From Bradyrhizobium cosmicum (GTDB lineage Bacteria; Pseudomonadota; Alphaproteobacteria; Rhizobiales; Xanthobacteraceae), in the NCBI RefSeq assembly GCF_007290395.2, contig NZ_CP041656.2:2728001-2792000 (forward strand): 64,000 bases of DNA, written 5' to 3'. Numbering within the stretch: the stretch's first letter is position 1; each line of letters opens with the position of its first letter. Of the stretch, positions 24,597 through 33,888 are shown in pieces. The notes beneath the pieces were generated by a model that made no database searches, was not told the DNA's origin, and saw nothing but the letters and a program-made list of their open reading frames with translations. The position numbers and the translations under genes are program-made.

Positions 24597-27377
24597 TCAA
24601 CTCGCCAGCGCCGTCCTGAGCATCTTGGCGAGCTCGGACTTGCGGTAGGGCTTGGCCAGCAGCAGCACGCCGGAATCGAGCCTGCCGTGATGGACGATGG
24701 CGTTTTCGGTGTATCCCGAGGTGAACAGAGTCTTCAGGTCGGGGCGCCGCCGTGCCGCCTCGTCGGCGAGCTGCCGGCCGTTCATGTTGCCGGGCATGAT
24801 GACGTCAGTGAAGAGCAGGTCGATGTCCTCGTCGGCGTCGATGATAACGAGGGCCTCGGCCGCGTTGGCTGCTTCCAGCGCGGTATAGCCGAGGCTCTTG
24901 ACCTGGGTCATGACGTACTGCCGCACCAGCGCGTCGTCCTCAACGATGAGGATTCTCTCGTCGCCGCCGGTGATGGGCACGTTCTGAAGCGCCTCGAACT
25001 CGGTCTCCTGCACGCCGCTCGAGCGTGGCAGGTAGATCTTCACGCTCGTGCCGTGGCCTTCCTCGCTGTAAATCTTGATGTGGCCGCCCGACTGCTTGAC
25101 GAAGCCGAACACCATACTGAGCCCGAGGCCGGTGCCCTTGCCGACTTCCTTGGTCGTGAAGAAGGGATCGAACACCCGCTCGATCAGTTCGGGCGGAATG
25201 CCCGTGCCGGTGTCGCTGATTGCGATCATCACGTAATTGCCGGCAAGGACATCGGGATTCATGCTGGCGTAGCCGTCGTCGAGGAAGACGTTGCGGGTTT
25301 CCAGCACCAGGGTGCCGCCGTTGGGCATGGCATCACGCGCATTCAGCGCGAGATTGAGGATTGCGGTCGAGAGCTGGCCGGGGTCGACCAGTGCCGGCCA
25401 GGCATCCTCGGTGAGTTGCGGCATGATGGTGATCTGCTCGCCGAGGGTCGGATGCAGCAGCTTGGCGGCCTCGAGCGTCAGCGCGTTGACGTCGATCTCG
25501 CGCGGCTGCAGCGGCTGCTTGCGGGCAAAGGCGAGCAGGTGCTTGGTCAGTTGCGCGCCGCGCTCGGCGGCATCGTCGATCAGCTTGGTGATGGCGGCGA
25601 GCTCGGGGCGGTCGGCCACGGCGTCAGCCAGGATGCCGATCGTGCCGGTGATGACGGTCAGCACGTTGTTGAAATCGTGGGCGACGCCGCCGGTCAATTG
25701 GCCGATCGAGTCCATCTTCTGGACTTGTCGAAATTGGGCCTCGGCGGCCTGCTTGTCGGTCAGGTCGCGGCCGATGAAGAAATGGCGCTTCACCGGCTCC
25801 GACCAGGTGCCCATCCAGTTCAGCGTGACCTCGTGACCGTCGTCGTGATAGTAGCGCGCCTCGAAGCTGCGCTTGACCGCACCACGCCGCGCCGCGCGCA
25901 TCTCGTTGCGTGTCTTGTCGAGATCGTCGGGGTGAATGAACTGGGTCGCGCTGTGCCCGATCATGTCGTCCGGGCTATAGCCGAGAATGTCCTTCACGCT
26001 GGGGCTGACCTGCACGAAATTGCCAAAGCCGTCGGTGACCAGAATCAGATCCTGCGAGGTCTCGAAGATGCGCTGGCGCTCTTCGGTCTCGCGGCGCAGT
26101 TTCTCCCTGGCTTGCTTCTCCTCGGTAATGTCATGGGCGATCTTGGAGGCGCCGATGATCTCGCCGCTGTCCGATCTCAGGGGCGAGACATTCAGGACGA
26201 CGTCGAGTTGGCGGCCGTCCTTGCGAATGCGGACCGTCTCGTGCTGCGCGATCGTCTCGTTGCCGCTGATGCGGTTGAGAATACCCCTGGCTTCGGCTTT
26301 CCGGTCCGGCGGCACGACGAGATAGATCGACTGGCCGATGGCCTCGGCGGCGGTATAGCCGAACAGATGCTCGGCAGCCTTGTTCCAGCCCGTGATGACG
26401 CCGTCGAGCGACTCGGTGATGATGGCATCGTTGGAGGACTCGACCACGGCGCCGTAGAGCGCCAGGCGCTTGCCGTAGAAGTCGCGATCCGAGGCCGATT
26501 GCTGCCGCAATCTGCCAACGAGGCCGATCGTGTGCGCCTGGAGGCGGACGTTCTCGATCAGCAGTACGGCAAGCACGAAGCTCGCAGCGCAAAGGCCGTA
26601 GAGGCGGCCGGCGTAGAAGCCGAGATCGTAGCGGGCGACGTTGACGATTGCCGACAGTGCGATGTCGAACAGCCAGGCGCACATCGTGACCATGAGCCAG
26701 ACGTCGATCACGGTGTGCGGCCTGCGAAACCACAGCGTGATCAGCGCCGCGAAGCTCAGGGACCAGACGAACGAGACCACGCCGATCATGGTGGTGGTGT
26801 AGTGGCCATCCTTCAGCAGGATCGGCAGCAGGCCGTGCTGCGCAGTTACGAGCCAGCCGAACACGGTCATCGTCGCGAGCACGCCGGCAACGGAGAGTGC
26901 GACCGCGGATGCCGTCGGGCCAGCGACCCTGTTCCCGCCATTGCCGTCCTTCAGCCAGCCGTAAGCCAGTACGAACAGCGGGAAGCCGCCATGCCAGATC
27001 ATGTAGAGCCAGACGGTGGTCTGCGAGCCGGCACCGAGCAGTCCCGCCGGGGCGAACAGCCCGGGGAAGGTGAGGGCGTGCGTCGCCGCGGCCGCCGCCG
27101 TGAACAGGTAGCCGGTCGCCAGCAGCAACAGCGCACGGCTGCGCAGCACGGCGAACTGCGACAGCAACAGAACGGCGGTGATGATGTCGTTGACCGCGAG
27201 CGCCGACTGATAGCTCGCCACGAACGCCGGCACCTGCGCCAGCGGCGTGCCCGCAAACGGCACGGCCAGCGCAAACAGGATCGCGGAGATGCCGACGATC
27301 GCCAAGGCTGCCTTGCGATCGCTTTGCGTCGCCGGCAAGGTCGAAAGGAAGGTACTCCGGTCGGCGGGGGCTAGCAC
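24597..27377 (-). CDS. MASE4-PAS-PAS hybrid sensor histidine kinase with receiver
   Basis: This 926-residue protein starts with eight or so membrane helices (residues 25-280, a MASE4-like sensor), then PAS domains from about 310 (VVESSNDAIITESL) and 435 (FETSQDLILVTDG), a HisKA domain (phosphoacceptor His in GGVAHDFNNVL near 565), an HATPase domain (GTGLGLSMVFGFV) and a C-terminal receiver (RILIVEDDALV near 803; Asp in LFTDVIMPG near 855). The start is GTG; no strong ribosome site is visible. It is divergent from the single-domain response regulator at 27645, its likely partner. The signal is unknown. Confidence 0.92.
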   Translation of the reverse strand: MLAPADRSTFLSTLPATQSDRKAALAIVGISAILFALAVPFAGTPLAQVPAFVASYQSALAVNDIITAVLLLSQFAVLRSRALLLLATGYLFTAAAAATHALTFPGLFAPAGLLGAGSQTTVWLYMIWHGGFPLFVLAYGWLKDGNGGNRVAGPTASAVALSVAGVLATMTVFGWLVTAQHGLLPILLKDGHYTTTMIGVVSFVWSLSFAALITLWFRRPHTVIDVWLMVTMCAWLFDIALSAIVNVARYDLGFYAGRLYGLCAASFVLAVLLIENVRLQAHTIGLVGRLRQQSASDRDFYGKRLALYGAVVESSNDAIITESLDGVITGWNKAAEHLFGYTAAEAIGQSIYLVVPPDRKAEARGILNRISGNETIAQHETVRIRKDGRQLDVVLNVSPLRSDSGEIIGASKIAHDITEEKQAREKLRRETEERQRIFETSQDLILVTDGFGNFVQVSPSVKDILGYSPDDMIGHSATQFIHPDDLDKTRNEMRAARRGAVKRSFEARYYHDDGHEVTLNWMGTWSEPVKRHFFIGRDLTDKQAAEAQFRQVQKMDSIGQLTGGVAHDFNNVLTVITGTIGILADAVADRPELAAITKLIDDAAERGAQLTKHLLAFARKQPLQPREIDVNALTLEAAKLLHPTLGEQITIMPQLTEDAWPALVDPGQLSTAILNLALNARDAMPNGGTLVLETRNVFLDDGYASMNPDVLAGNYVMIAISDTGTGIPPELIERVFDPFFTTKEVGKGTGLGLSMVFGFVKQSGGHIKIYSEEGHGTSVKIYLPRSSGVQETEFEALQNVPITGGDERILIVEDDALVRQYVMTQVKSLGYTALEAANAAEALVIIDADEDIDLLFTDVIMPGNMNGRQLADEAARRRPDLKTLFTSGYTENAIVHHGRLDSGVLLLAKPYRKSELAKMLRTALAS

Positions 27378-27644
27378 GTTGAGCTCTGGTAAGCCGGCAT
27401 GGTGACCTCGTACGTCAATCTCTTCCGTCCGGGACAGCAGCTTCCGTCATGGTAGCCGGCTCCGGGCGCGCATCCTGACAGAAAGCGCTTGCGACTCAAC
27501 CGAGGGTTACAGCTTACTTAACTTGGAGGGGGACTCGGAACAGGTATCTGGTAAGGGCTGATTTACTGGACAGACTCATACTGCCTTGCCGCCCTTCTGC
27601 GGTAAATTGAATCAATTAATGATGCGAATTCGGGAGTTGTTCCC

Positions 27645-28031
27645 ATGCCCCGTGTCCTCGTTATCGACGACCAGAAGGGCGTCCGTGCCATGGTCGCGAT
27701 GGTGCTTCGGGTCAACCATTATGACGTAGTCGAAGCCGAAAGTGGCGCCGAGGGGTTGAGGGCGTTCGGCGAGAGCCCTTTTGACGCTGCGATTGTCGAT
27801 ATTTTCCTGGCCGAGACCAGCGGCGTCGATGTCATGGCAACCATTCGGGAGCGTGTTCCGGGGTTTCCGATCGTGGCGGTCTCCGGCATGACCGCGCTGG
27901 ATTTCGTGGGCGAGGCGCCCGATCTGAAGGGCGTCGTCTGTCTGCAAAAGCCGTTTCGGCCGAACGATCTGCTGCAGGCGCTCCGGAAGGCGCAGGCTGC
28001 GGCGGGTGGGGAACTGTCGGCTGCCGTCTGA
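27645..28031 (+). CDS. Single-domain response regulator (CheY-like receiver)
   Basis: The 128-residue protein is a lone receiver: acidic pocket in LVIDDQKG (Asp8, Asp9), phosphoacceptor in AAIVDIFLAE (near 51), Ser in VAVSGMT and Lys in LQKPFRP. It has no output domain, so it would act through protein contact or as part of a phosphorelay. It is divergent from the hybrid kinase gene across a 267-base gap, which makes a kinase to receiver relay likely. GGGAG precedes the ATG. A strong hairpin follows it. Confidence 0.9.
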   Translation: MPRVLVIDDQKGVRAMVAMVLRVNHYDVVEAESGAEGLRAFGESPFDAAIVDIFLAETSGVDVMATIRERVPGFPIVAVSGMTALDFVGEAPDLKGVVCLQKPFRPNDLLQALRKAQAAAGGELSAAV

Positions 28032-28047
28032 CAGTGCCGTCAAACGA

Positions 28048-28071
28048 AACGCCCCGGCGAGCCGGGGCGTT
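28048..28071. terminator. Strong GC hairpin between convergent genes
   Basis: AACGCCCCGGC and GCCGGGGCGTT are perfectly complementary over 11 bases with a 2-base centre. It lies 16 bases past the receiver stop and 33 bases past the end of the liv binding-protein gene, so it can serve both strands. Confidence 0.7.
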
Positions 28072-28104
28072 GGTTGGTCGGGTTAAAAGGTCAGCCTGGC
28101 TGTC

Positions 28105-29223
28105 TCAGGTCCCGTTACCCTTGATCTCGGCGTAGCCGCCCTTGGCGTCCCACTTGTAGACGACGTAGTCGAGCTGCTTGATGTCGCCCTTGGCGTCGTA
28201 CTCGATCGGGCCGATCACGGTGTCCCACTTGCCGGCCTTGATCGCCGCCATCACTTTCTTGGCGTCGGTGGTGCCGGCCTTCTTGGCCGCCTGCGACCAG
28301 ACCTGCATCGCCGCGTAGGTGTAGAGCGTATAGCCTTCGGGGTCGATGTTCTTGGCCTTGAAGGCATCGACGATCTTCTTCGCGGTCGGTTTATTGCGCG
28401 GATCGGGGCCGAAGGTGAACAGCGTACCTTCGCCGGCCGGGCCGGTGATGGAGGCGTACTCCTTGTCGGCCAGCGCATCGCCGGCCATCAGGATCGTCTT
28501 GAGGCCCTGGTCGCGCATCTGACGCAGGATCAGGCCGCTCTCTTGATGGTAGCCGCCGACATAGACGAGGTCGATGTTGTCGCGCTTCAGGCGCGAGACG
28601 ATCGCGTTGAAGTCCTTGTCGCCCTTGTTGTAGGACTCGTACATCTTCTCGGTGATGCCGGCCTTGTTGAGCGCCTTCTTGGTCTCGTCGGCCAGACCCT
28701 TGCCGTAGGTGGTCTTGTCGTTGAGGATCGCGATGTTCTTGCCCTTGAAGTTCTTGGCGATGTACTGCGCCGCGACCAGGCCCTGCTGATCGTCGCGGCC
28801 GCACACCCGTGCCACGTTCCACAGGCCGCTGTCGGTGAACTTCGGATTGGTGGAGGCGGGGGTGATCTGGAGCACGTTGCCGTCGGCATAGGCTTCCGAG
28901 GCGGGGATCGACGACGACGAGCAATAGTGCCCGGCGACGAACGGCATTTTCGCGCTCGCGATCTTCTCAGCGACCGAGCGGGCCTGCTTCGGATCGCAGG
29001 CATCGTCCTCGACGGAGAGCGCGAGCTTCTTGCCGTTGACGCCGCCTGCGGTGTTGATGTCAGCCACGGCCATCTCGGCGCCGTTCTTCATCTGGCGGCC
29101 GAAGGCGGACTCGCCGCCCGTCATCGGGCCTGCGACTGCGACCGTGACATCCTGCGCGAACGCCGCGCTCGACAGCGCGATCGACGCGCCGAATGCCAGA
29201 CCGATGAGCTTCAGTGATTTCAT
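28105..29223 (-). CDS. livK: Branched-chain amino acid ABC transporter, substrate-binding protein
   Basis: The 372-residue protein has a signal peptide (cleavage after SSAAFA, near residue 23) and the Leu/Ile/Val binding fold: VAVAGPMTGGESAFGRQMKN, then VEDDACDPKQARSVAEK and HYCSSSSIPASEAYAD, with the paired cysteines typical of LivK. It is the last gene of the liv run, 160 bases after livF, transcribed in the same direction. It delivers ligand to the LivHMGF permease. Specificity could be leucine, isoleucine, valine or other neutral amino acids. Related to but distinct from the partial protein at 1-525. Confidence 0.93.
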   Translation of the reverse strand: MKSLKLIGLAFGASIALSSAAFAQDVTVAVAGPMTGGESAFGRQMKNGAEMAVADINTAGGVNGKKLALSVEDDACDPKQARSVAEKIASAKMPFVAGHYCSSSSIPASEAYADGNVLQITPASTNPKFTDSGLWNVARVCGRDDQQGLVAAQYIAKNFKGKNIAILNDKTTYGKGLADETKKALNKAGITEKMYESYNKGDKDFNAIVSRLKRDNIDLVYVGGYHQESGLILRQMRDQGLKTILMAGDALADKEYASITGPAGEGTLFTFGPDPRNKPTAKKIVDAFKAKNIDPEGYTLYTYAAMQVWSQAAKKAGTTDAKKVMAAIKAGKWDTVIGPIEYDAKGDIKQLDYVVYKWDAKGGYAEIKGNGT

Positions 29224-29383
29224 GAGATACCTCGCGGGTGGTCGTCTGTGGGAGTTGCCGGGTGCGCCCGGTCCAAACCGGCGCCATTCTTGAATGAATT
29301 CGGTGAGAAGTCACCGGCAAAATACGGGCATTGGCGGAGATATCTCGCCACATTCGGCCGCACTTGATCCGGCTTTGCGCCGC

Positions 29384-30124
29384 TCAGCCGTGCCGGCCGC
29401 CTTCCAGATAGGCGGCGCGAATCTCGGGGCGCTGCAGCAACTCGGCGCCCGTCCCGGCCAGCGTGATCAGGCCGTTGACCATGACATAGCCGCGATGGGC
29501 GAGCTTGAGCGCGTGGTTAGCATTCTGCTCGACGATCAGCACCGTCAGGCCGTCCTGCCGGTTCAGGGTGCGGATCGCGTCGAAAATCTGGCGGGCGATC
29601 AGCGGCGCCAGCCCGAGCGAGGGTTCGTCGAGCAGAAGAAGGCGGGGGCGACTCATCAGGGCACGGCCGATCGCCAGCATCTGCTGCTCGCCGCCGGACA
29701 GCGTTCCGCCGCGCTGGGCGTAGCGTTCCTTCAGCCGTGGAAACAGCGAGAACACGCGTTCCAGTGTCGCCTCGCGTTCGGCATCGGTGCACTCGGTGGC
29801 ATCCGCCCCCATCTGGAGGTTCTCCGCGACGCTCATGCGCGGGAAGATGCGGCGGCCCTCAGGCGATTGCGCGATGCGCAAATGCGCGATCTCGTGGGTC
29901 GGAACGTCGGTAATGTCGCGGCCTTCGTAGAGGATCTGGCCGGCGCGGGCGCGCGGCTTGCCGAAGATCGTCATCATCAGCGTCGACTTGCCGGCACCGT
30001 TGGCGCCGATCAGCGCCACGATCTCGCCGGCATTGATCTCGACGTCGACGCCTTTCAGCGCCTCGATCTTGCCGTAGGCGGCGCGCAAGGACCGGATCGC
30101 GAGCAGTGGATTGGGCGACGTCAC
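29384..30124 (-). CDS. livF: Branched-chain amino acid ABC transporter ATP-binding protein LivF
   Basis: The 246-residue ATPase has Walker A GANGAGKSTLMM, signature LSGGEQQMLAIG, Walker B LLLLDEPSLGL and the switch His in LIVEQNANHAL. It starts at a GTG whose GTGA overlaps the LivG stop, so the two are coupled. A longer open frame running to 30421 is an artefact of the overlapping livG sequence. With LivG it powers import through LivHM. Confidence 0.94.
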   Translation of the reverse strand: MTSPNPLLAIRSLRAAYGKIEALKGVDVEINAGEIVALIGANGAGKSTLMMTIFGKPRARAGQILYEGRDITDVPTHEIAHLRIAQSPEGRRIFPRMSVAENLQMGADATECTDAEREATLERVFSLFPRLKERYAQRGGTLSGGEQQMLAIGRALMSRPRLLLLDEPSLGLAPLIARQIFDAIRTLNRQDGLTVLIVEQNANHALKLAHRGYVMVNGLITLAGTGAELLQRPEIRAAYLEGGRHG

Positions 30125-30954
30125 GACCCGCCCTCCATTACCGCCACGGCTTCGTCTTCGTCGGTGCCGAGATAGGCGGCGATCACCTTGGGATCGTCGC
30201 GCACCGCGCGGGGCGATCCTTCCGCGATCTTGACGCCATGGTCCATCACCACGATGTGGTCGGAGATTTCCATCACCACCGACATGTCGTGCTCGATCAG
30301 CAGGATCGAGGTGCCGAGCTCGTTGCGGATCGAGAGCAGCAGCTCGCTCAGGGCGGCGCTCTCGCGCGCATTGAGGCCGGCAGCGGGCTCGTCCAGGCAC
30401 AGCAGTGCAGGTTCGGTACACATCGCGCGTGCGATTTCGAGCCGGCGCTGGTCGCCATAGGCGAGATTGCCGGCCGCGTCGTCGGCGCGGTCGAGCAGAT
30501 TGACCCGTTTGAGCCAGTCGGTGGCAAGATCGATCGCGTGCTTCTCGGCGTCGCGGTAGACAGGGGCGCCGATCAGGCCGAGCAAGGTGAAGCCGGAGGC
30601 GCGCATCAGCGCGTTGTGCTGCGCCACCATCAGGTTTTCCAGCGCGGTCATGCCGGGAAACAGCCGGATGTTCTGGAAGGTGCGAGCCACCTTGGCCTGC
30701 TTGGCGATGCGGAAATCGTTCAGCCGCTCCAGCGCGATCACCTTGCCGTCGTCATGGGTGAGGCGGATGGCGCCGCCGCTCGGCTTGTAGAAGCCGGTGA
30801 TGCAGTTGAAGACGGTGGTCTTGCCGGCGCCGTTCGGCCCGATCAGCGCGGTGATCTTGTTGCGCTCGGCGGCAAAGGACAGGTCCTGCACCGCAACGAT
30901 GCCGCCGAAGCGCATCGTGAGCCGTTCGACGCTGAGAATCTTCGCGCCGCTCAT
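30121..30954 (-). CDS. livG: Branched-chain amino acid ABC transporter ATP-binding protein LivG
   Basis: The 277-residue ATPase carries Walker A GPNGAGKTTVFN, signature LAYGDQRRLEIARAM, Walker B LLCLDEPAAGLN and IEHDMSVVM. The LAYGDQRRLE form of the signature and the long insert between Walker A and signature are typical of LivG. It overlaps livM by ATGA at one end and livF by GTGA at the other. It forms the nucleotide-binding pair with LivF. Confidence 0.95.
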   Translation of the reverse strand: MSGAKILSVERLTMRFGGIVAVQDLSFAAERNKITALIGPNGAGKTTVFNCITGFYKPSGGAIRLTHDDGKVIALERLNDFRIAKQAKVARTFQNIRLFPGMTALENLMVAQHNALMRASGFTLLGLIGAPVYRDAEKHAIDLATDWLKRVNLLDRADDAAGNLAYGDQRRLEIARAMCTEPALLCLDEPAAGLNARESAALSELLLSIRNELGTSILLIEHDMSVVMEISDHIVVMDHGVKIAEGSPRAVRDDPKVIAAYLGTDEDEAVAVMEGGS

Positions 30955-32276
30955 CCGTGGCCTTCCTTGACGAGGTCGGAGGAGATCGCGTGCGCCTTGG
31001 TCAGGTATACGGTCGGCGCGCGATGGCCGATCAGACCGCGCGGCCGCCAGATCATGATCAGCACCATGGCCATGCCGAACACCAGCATGCGGTAGGTCTC
31101 GAGGCTGCGGAACAGCTCGAAGCCGCCGATCATGGCGAGTGCGGCGAGTGCCACGCCGAGCTGCGAGCCCATGCCGCCGAGCACGACGATGGCGAGCACC
31201 AGCGCCGATTCCTGGAAAGTAAAGGATTCCGGGCTGATGAAGCCCTGGCGCGTTGCGAAGAACGCACCGGCGAAGCCGCCGAACATCGCGCCGGTCGCGA
31301 ACGCCGTGAGTTTCGTCGTCGTGGTGTTGATGCCGAGCGCGCGGCAGGCGACTTCGTCCTCGCGCAGGGCCTCCCAGGCGCGCCCGATCGGCAGGCGGCG
31401 CAAGCGGATCGTCACCCAGTTGGTGAGCAGCGCCAGCGCCAGGATCAGATAGAACAGGAAGACGATGCGATGGGTCGGCGAGTATTCGATGCCGAGCCTG
31501 GCGGCGAGCCCGCTATCGCTGTTGTCGAGCGGGATGCCGAAGAAGGAGGGACGCGGAATGCCGGAGACGCCGTTGGGCCCGCCGGTCAGATCCTGCCAGT
31601 TGATGATGACGAGGCGGATGATCTCGCCGAAGGCGAGCGTCACGATGGCGAGATAGTCGCCGCGCAGGCGCAGCACGGGAAAGCCGAGCAGCACGCCCCA
31701 GAACGCAGCCAGGATGCCCGCGAGCGGCAGGCAGACCCAGAACGACCAGCCGAAATTGGTGGCAAGCAGCGCGTAGGAATAGGCGCCCACCGCGTAGAAC
31801 GCGACGTAGCCGAGATCGAGCAGGCCCGCGAGCCCGACCACCACGTTCAACCCCCATCCGAGCATTACATAGGTGAGCACGAGGATCGCGAGGTCGAGGA
31901 TGTAGCGCTGGTCGTAGAAGATCACGGGCACCAGCAGCGTGAAGATCAGCAGAGCCGGTGCGAGGTAGCGGCCGACGAAGGACATGCCGGTTTGCACCGC
32001 GGGCAGTATGAGCTTCTCAGTGCCCGCCGGGCCGATCCACTGGCGCAACAGCTCGATCACGATCGAGCCGCCGAACACTGCGGCGACGAGCGCTGCGACG
32101 TCGCCGAAGCGCGTCCAATAGGTGAGCTGGCCATCGGAGCCCGCCTCGGTGCGGATTCCGACCATCAACGAGAACAGCACCAGCGCGATCAAGGCGTTGA
32201 CGAAGGCTGTTTTCAGGAGAGCGGGGATGCCGGCGGAGCGGCTTGCGGAAGCGGTTTCTGGCGAAATGACTGTCAC
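30951..32276 (-). CDS. livM: Branched-chain amino acid ABC transporter permease LivM
   Basis: The 441-residue permease has about ten membrane helices and the LivM hallmark VVGLAGLLDLGYVAFYAVGAY followed by the cytoplasmic loop that docks the ATPases (ALREDEVACRALGINTTTTKL). An N-terminal extension of about 130 residues with two or three extra helices is longer than in Escherichia coli LivM but usual in rhizobia. It overlaps livG by 4 bases and follows livH by 9 bases. It forms the channel with LivH in the inner membrane. Confidence 0.94.
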   Translation of the reverse strand: MTVISPETASASRSAGIPALLKTAFVNALIALVLFSLMVGIRTEAGSDGQLTYWTRFGDVAALVAAVFGGSIVIELLRQWIGPAGTEKLILPAVQTGMSFVGRYLAPALLIFTLLVPVIFYDQRYILDLAILVLTYVMLGWGLNVVVGLAGLLDLGYVAFYAVGAYSYALLATNFGWSFWVCLPLAGILAAFWGVLLGFPVLRLRGDYLAIVTLAFGEIIRLVIINWQDLTGGPNGVSGIPRPSFFGIPLDNSDSGLAARLGIEYSPTHRIVFLFYLILALALLTNWVTIRLRRLPIGRAWEALREDEVACRALGINTTTTKLTAFATGAMFGGFAGAFFATRQGFISPESFTFQESALVLAIVVLGGMGSQLGVALAALAMIGGFELFRSLETYRMLVFGMAMVLIMIWRPRGLIGHRAPTVYLTKAHAISSDLVKEGHG

Positions 32277-32285
32277 GCGCGACCG

Positions 32286-33203
32286 TCAGACTTTTTCGAC
32301 TTCGGGACGGCCGAGCAGGCCGGTCGGCATGAAGATCAGCACGACGATCAGGATCGAGAACGCCGCGACGTCCTTGTACTCGACCGAGAAATAGGCCGAC
32401 CAGAACGTCTCGATCAGGCCGATCGCGAGACCGCCGAGCATCGCGCCCGGCAGCGAGCCGATGCCGCCGAGCACGGCGGCGGTGAACGCCTTGATGCCGG
32501 CGACGAACCCCATGAAGAAATCGACCAGGCCGTAATAGAGCAGGTACATCAGGCCGGCGACGGCTGCGAGCGCGGCGCCGATCACGAATGTCATGGAGAT
32601 GGTGCGGTCGACGTCGACACCGAGCAGGGCCGCCATGGTCTGGTCCTGCTCGCAGGCGCGCATGTCGCGCCCGAGCCGCGTGCGCGACACCAGCCATGTG
32701 AAGATCGCCAAGAGCACGATGGTGGTGATGACCACGATGATCTGGATGTTGGAGAGCTGGATCACGAAGCCGTCCGCGCTCTCGTGCAGCGTATAGCCGC
32801 CGGTGATGACGGGCGGGATCGGCTTGACGCGCGCGCCCTGCGCCACCTGCGAGTAGTTGGTCAGCACGAAGGACATGCCGATCGCCGACAGCATCGGGGC
32901 GAGGCGGAAGGAATGACGCAGAGGCCGGTAGGCGATGCGCTCGATGGTCCAGCCATAGAGCGCGGTGATCGCCATCGAGACCAGCAGCACGATGAGCAGG
33001 ATCACCGGGATCGCGGTGAGGCCGGTCGAGATCAGGAGCAGGAAGGTGATGAGGGCGATGAAGCCGCCGATCATGAAGACGTCGCCGTGGGCGAAGTTGA
33101 TCATGCCGACGATGCCGTAGACCATCGTGTAGCCGATCGCGATCAGGCCGTAGATGGAGCCGAGCACGAGGCCGTTGATGAGCTGCTGGGCGAAATAATC
33201 CAT
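32286..33203 (-). CDS. livH: Branched-chain amino acid ABC transporter permease LivH
   Basis: The 305-residue permease has about eight membrane helices. Diagnostic segments are QQLINGLVLGSIYGLIAIGYT and MINFAHGDVFMIGGF at the N-terminus and the coupling loop RMACEQDQTMAALLGVDVDR-like region near 195. It is the first gene of the five-gene liv run. The 277 bases upstream separate it from the divergent Q/G-rich gene; no promoter was resolved. Confidence 0.94.
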   Translation of the reverse strand: MDYFAQQLINGLVLGSIYGLIAIGYTMVYGIVGMINFAHGDVFMIGGFIALITFLLLISTGLTAIPVILLIVLLVSMAITALYGWTIERIAYRPLRHSFRLAPMLSAIGMSFVLTNYSQVAQGARVKPIPPVITGGYTLHESADGFVIQLSNIQIIVVITTIVLLAIFTWLVSRTRLGRDMRACEQDQTMAALLGVDVDRTISMTFVIGAALAAVAGLMYLLYYGLVDFFMGFVAGIKAFTAAVLGGIGSLPGAMLGGLAIGLIETFWSAYFSVEYKDVAAFSILIVVLIFMPTGLLGRPEVEKV

Positions 33204-33431
33204 AAGGCTGCCGTTACCCCAACCTGACGCGACTCAAAGGGAGCTCTTCGAAGATTTTCTCGGGCCCCGGCAGCCCATGAGCATTCACCGGGTTTTGTAA
33301 CAGGAGGGAACTGGCGGCTGCAACTGGCCAAGCCTTGGCATAAAGGCTTGTACAGAGTCATTTCGTTACGGATGTCGTCTTGAGGTTCCGCAGGACGTGA
33401 GGAACCGGGTTCCGCATAGCAACCAAAATCG

Positions 33432-33453
33432 GTGCCGGCGGTTGTCCCGGCAC
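33432..33453 (+). promoter_or_regulatory. Leader hairpin before the Q/G-rich gene
   Basis: GTGCCGG and CCGGCAC pair across eight bases, 27 bases before the ATG at 33481. Upstream, GGTTCCGCA occurs twice (33384-33392, 33408-33416) with GGAACC between. These could be leader structure or protein-binding sites. Confidence 0.35.
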
Positions 33454-33480
33454 TGACGTCCAACAAGGGAGTTTCCCGAC

Positions 33481-33642
33481 ATGACGAAGCAGCAGAACCA
33501 GAATCCGGGCCAGCAGGGCCAGAACCCCGGTCAGCAACAGGGCGGCGGCCAGAAGCCCGGGCAGCAGCAGCAGGATCCGCAGCGCCAGGGCGACAAGCCC
33601 GGCCAGCAGCAGGGCGGGCAGCACCGTCAGGACAACAAGTAA
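33481..33642 (+). CDS. Small Gln/Gly/Pro-rich disordered protein
   Basis: The 53-residue product begins MTKQQNQNPGQQG and consists almost wholly of Gln, Gly, Pro, Asn and a few charged residues in repeats like NPGQQ and KPGQQQ. It has no hydrophobic core, so it should be unfolded. AAGGGAG lies about 9 bases before the ATG, and a textbook terminator follows at 33711. Its composition resembles small stress-related hydrophilins, but the role is unknown. It is divergent from livH. Other frames over the same bases are shadows of its repetitive sequence. Confidence 0.72.
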   Translation: MTKQQNQNPGQQGQNPGQQQGGGQKPGQQQQDPQRQGDKPGQQQGGQHRQDNK

Positions 33643-33710
33643 TCTGGGAGCCCAATAATCTCGGAGCGCAAGATATTTTGGAGCCCAAGACAGAAGGTTC
33701 GTGAAGAGAG

Positions 33711-33735
33711 GCCCCGCCGAAAGGCGGGGCTTTTT
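33711..33735 (+). terminator. Intrinsic terminator of the Q/G-rich gene
   Basis: GCCCCGCC, a GAAA loop and GGCGGGGC are followed directly by five T residues. This is the clearest rho-independent terminator in the window. Confidence 0.88.
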
Positions 33736-33888
33736 CGTGGGCCCGCGTCTTTGGCCCGCTCCTTGGGCCGCGCGGTCCACAGGCAGTTAAGGTAAACAAA
33801 GAGTTTAAATTGCCGCCGCAGTCTGATGCGAGTTAGCTCCCGGCAAGCCTTCTGGCGAGGGCGCGTAGCAGGCGAAGCGGGAAGCGGC

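Noticed and set aside
24687..27374. 895-codon frame opposite the hybrid kinase
   Set aside because: Composition is a codon-shadow artefact and the kinase on the other strand has every expected motif.
29384..30421. 345-codon LivF with a long N-terminal extension
   Set aside because: The extension is out-of-frame livG sequence; the GTG at 30124 fits the family and the coupled overlap.
30957..33227. 756-codon open frame on the plus strand opposite livM and livH
   Set aside because: It is a high-GC shadow of the liv genes; the product is His/Asp/Glu-rich without any domain.
33481..33642. Repeat-rich stretch as a CRISPR or tandem-repeat array
   Set aside because: The repetition is codon-level (Gln/Gly/Pro) and no spacer structure is present.
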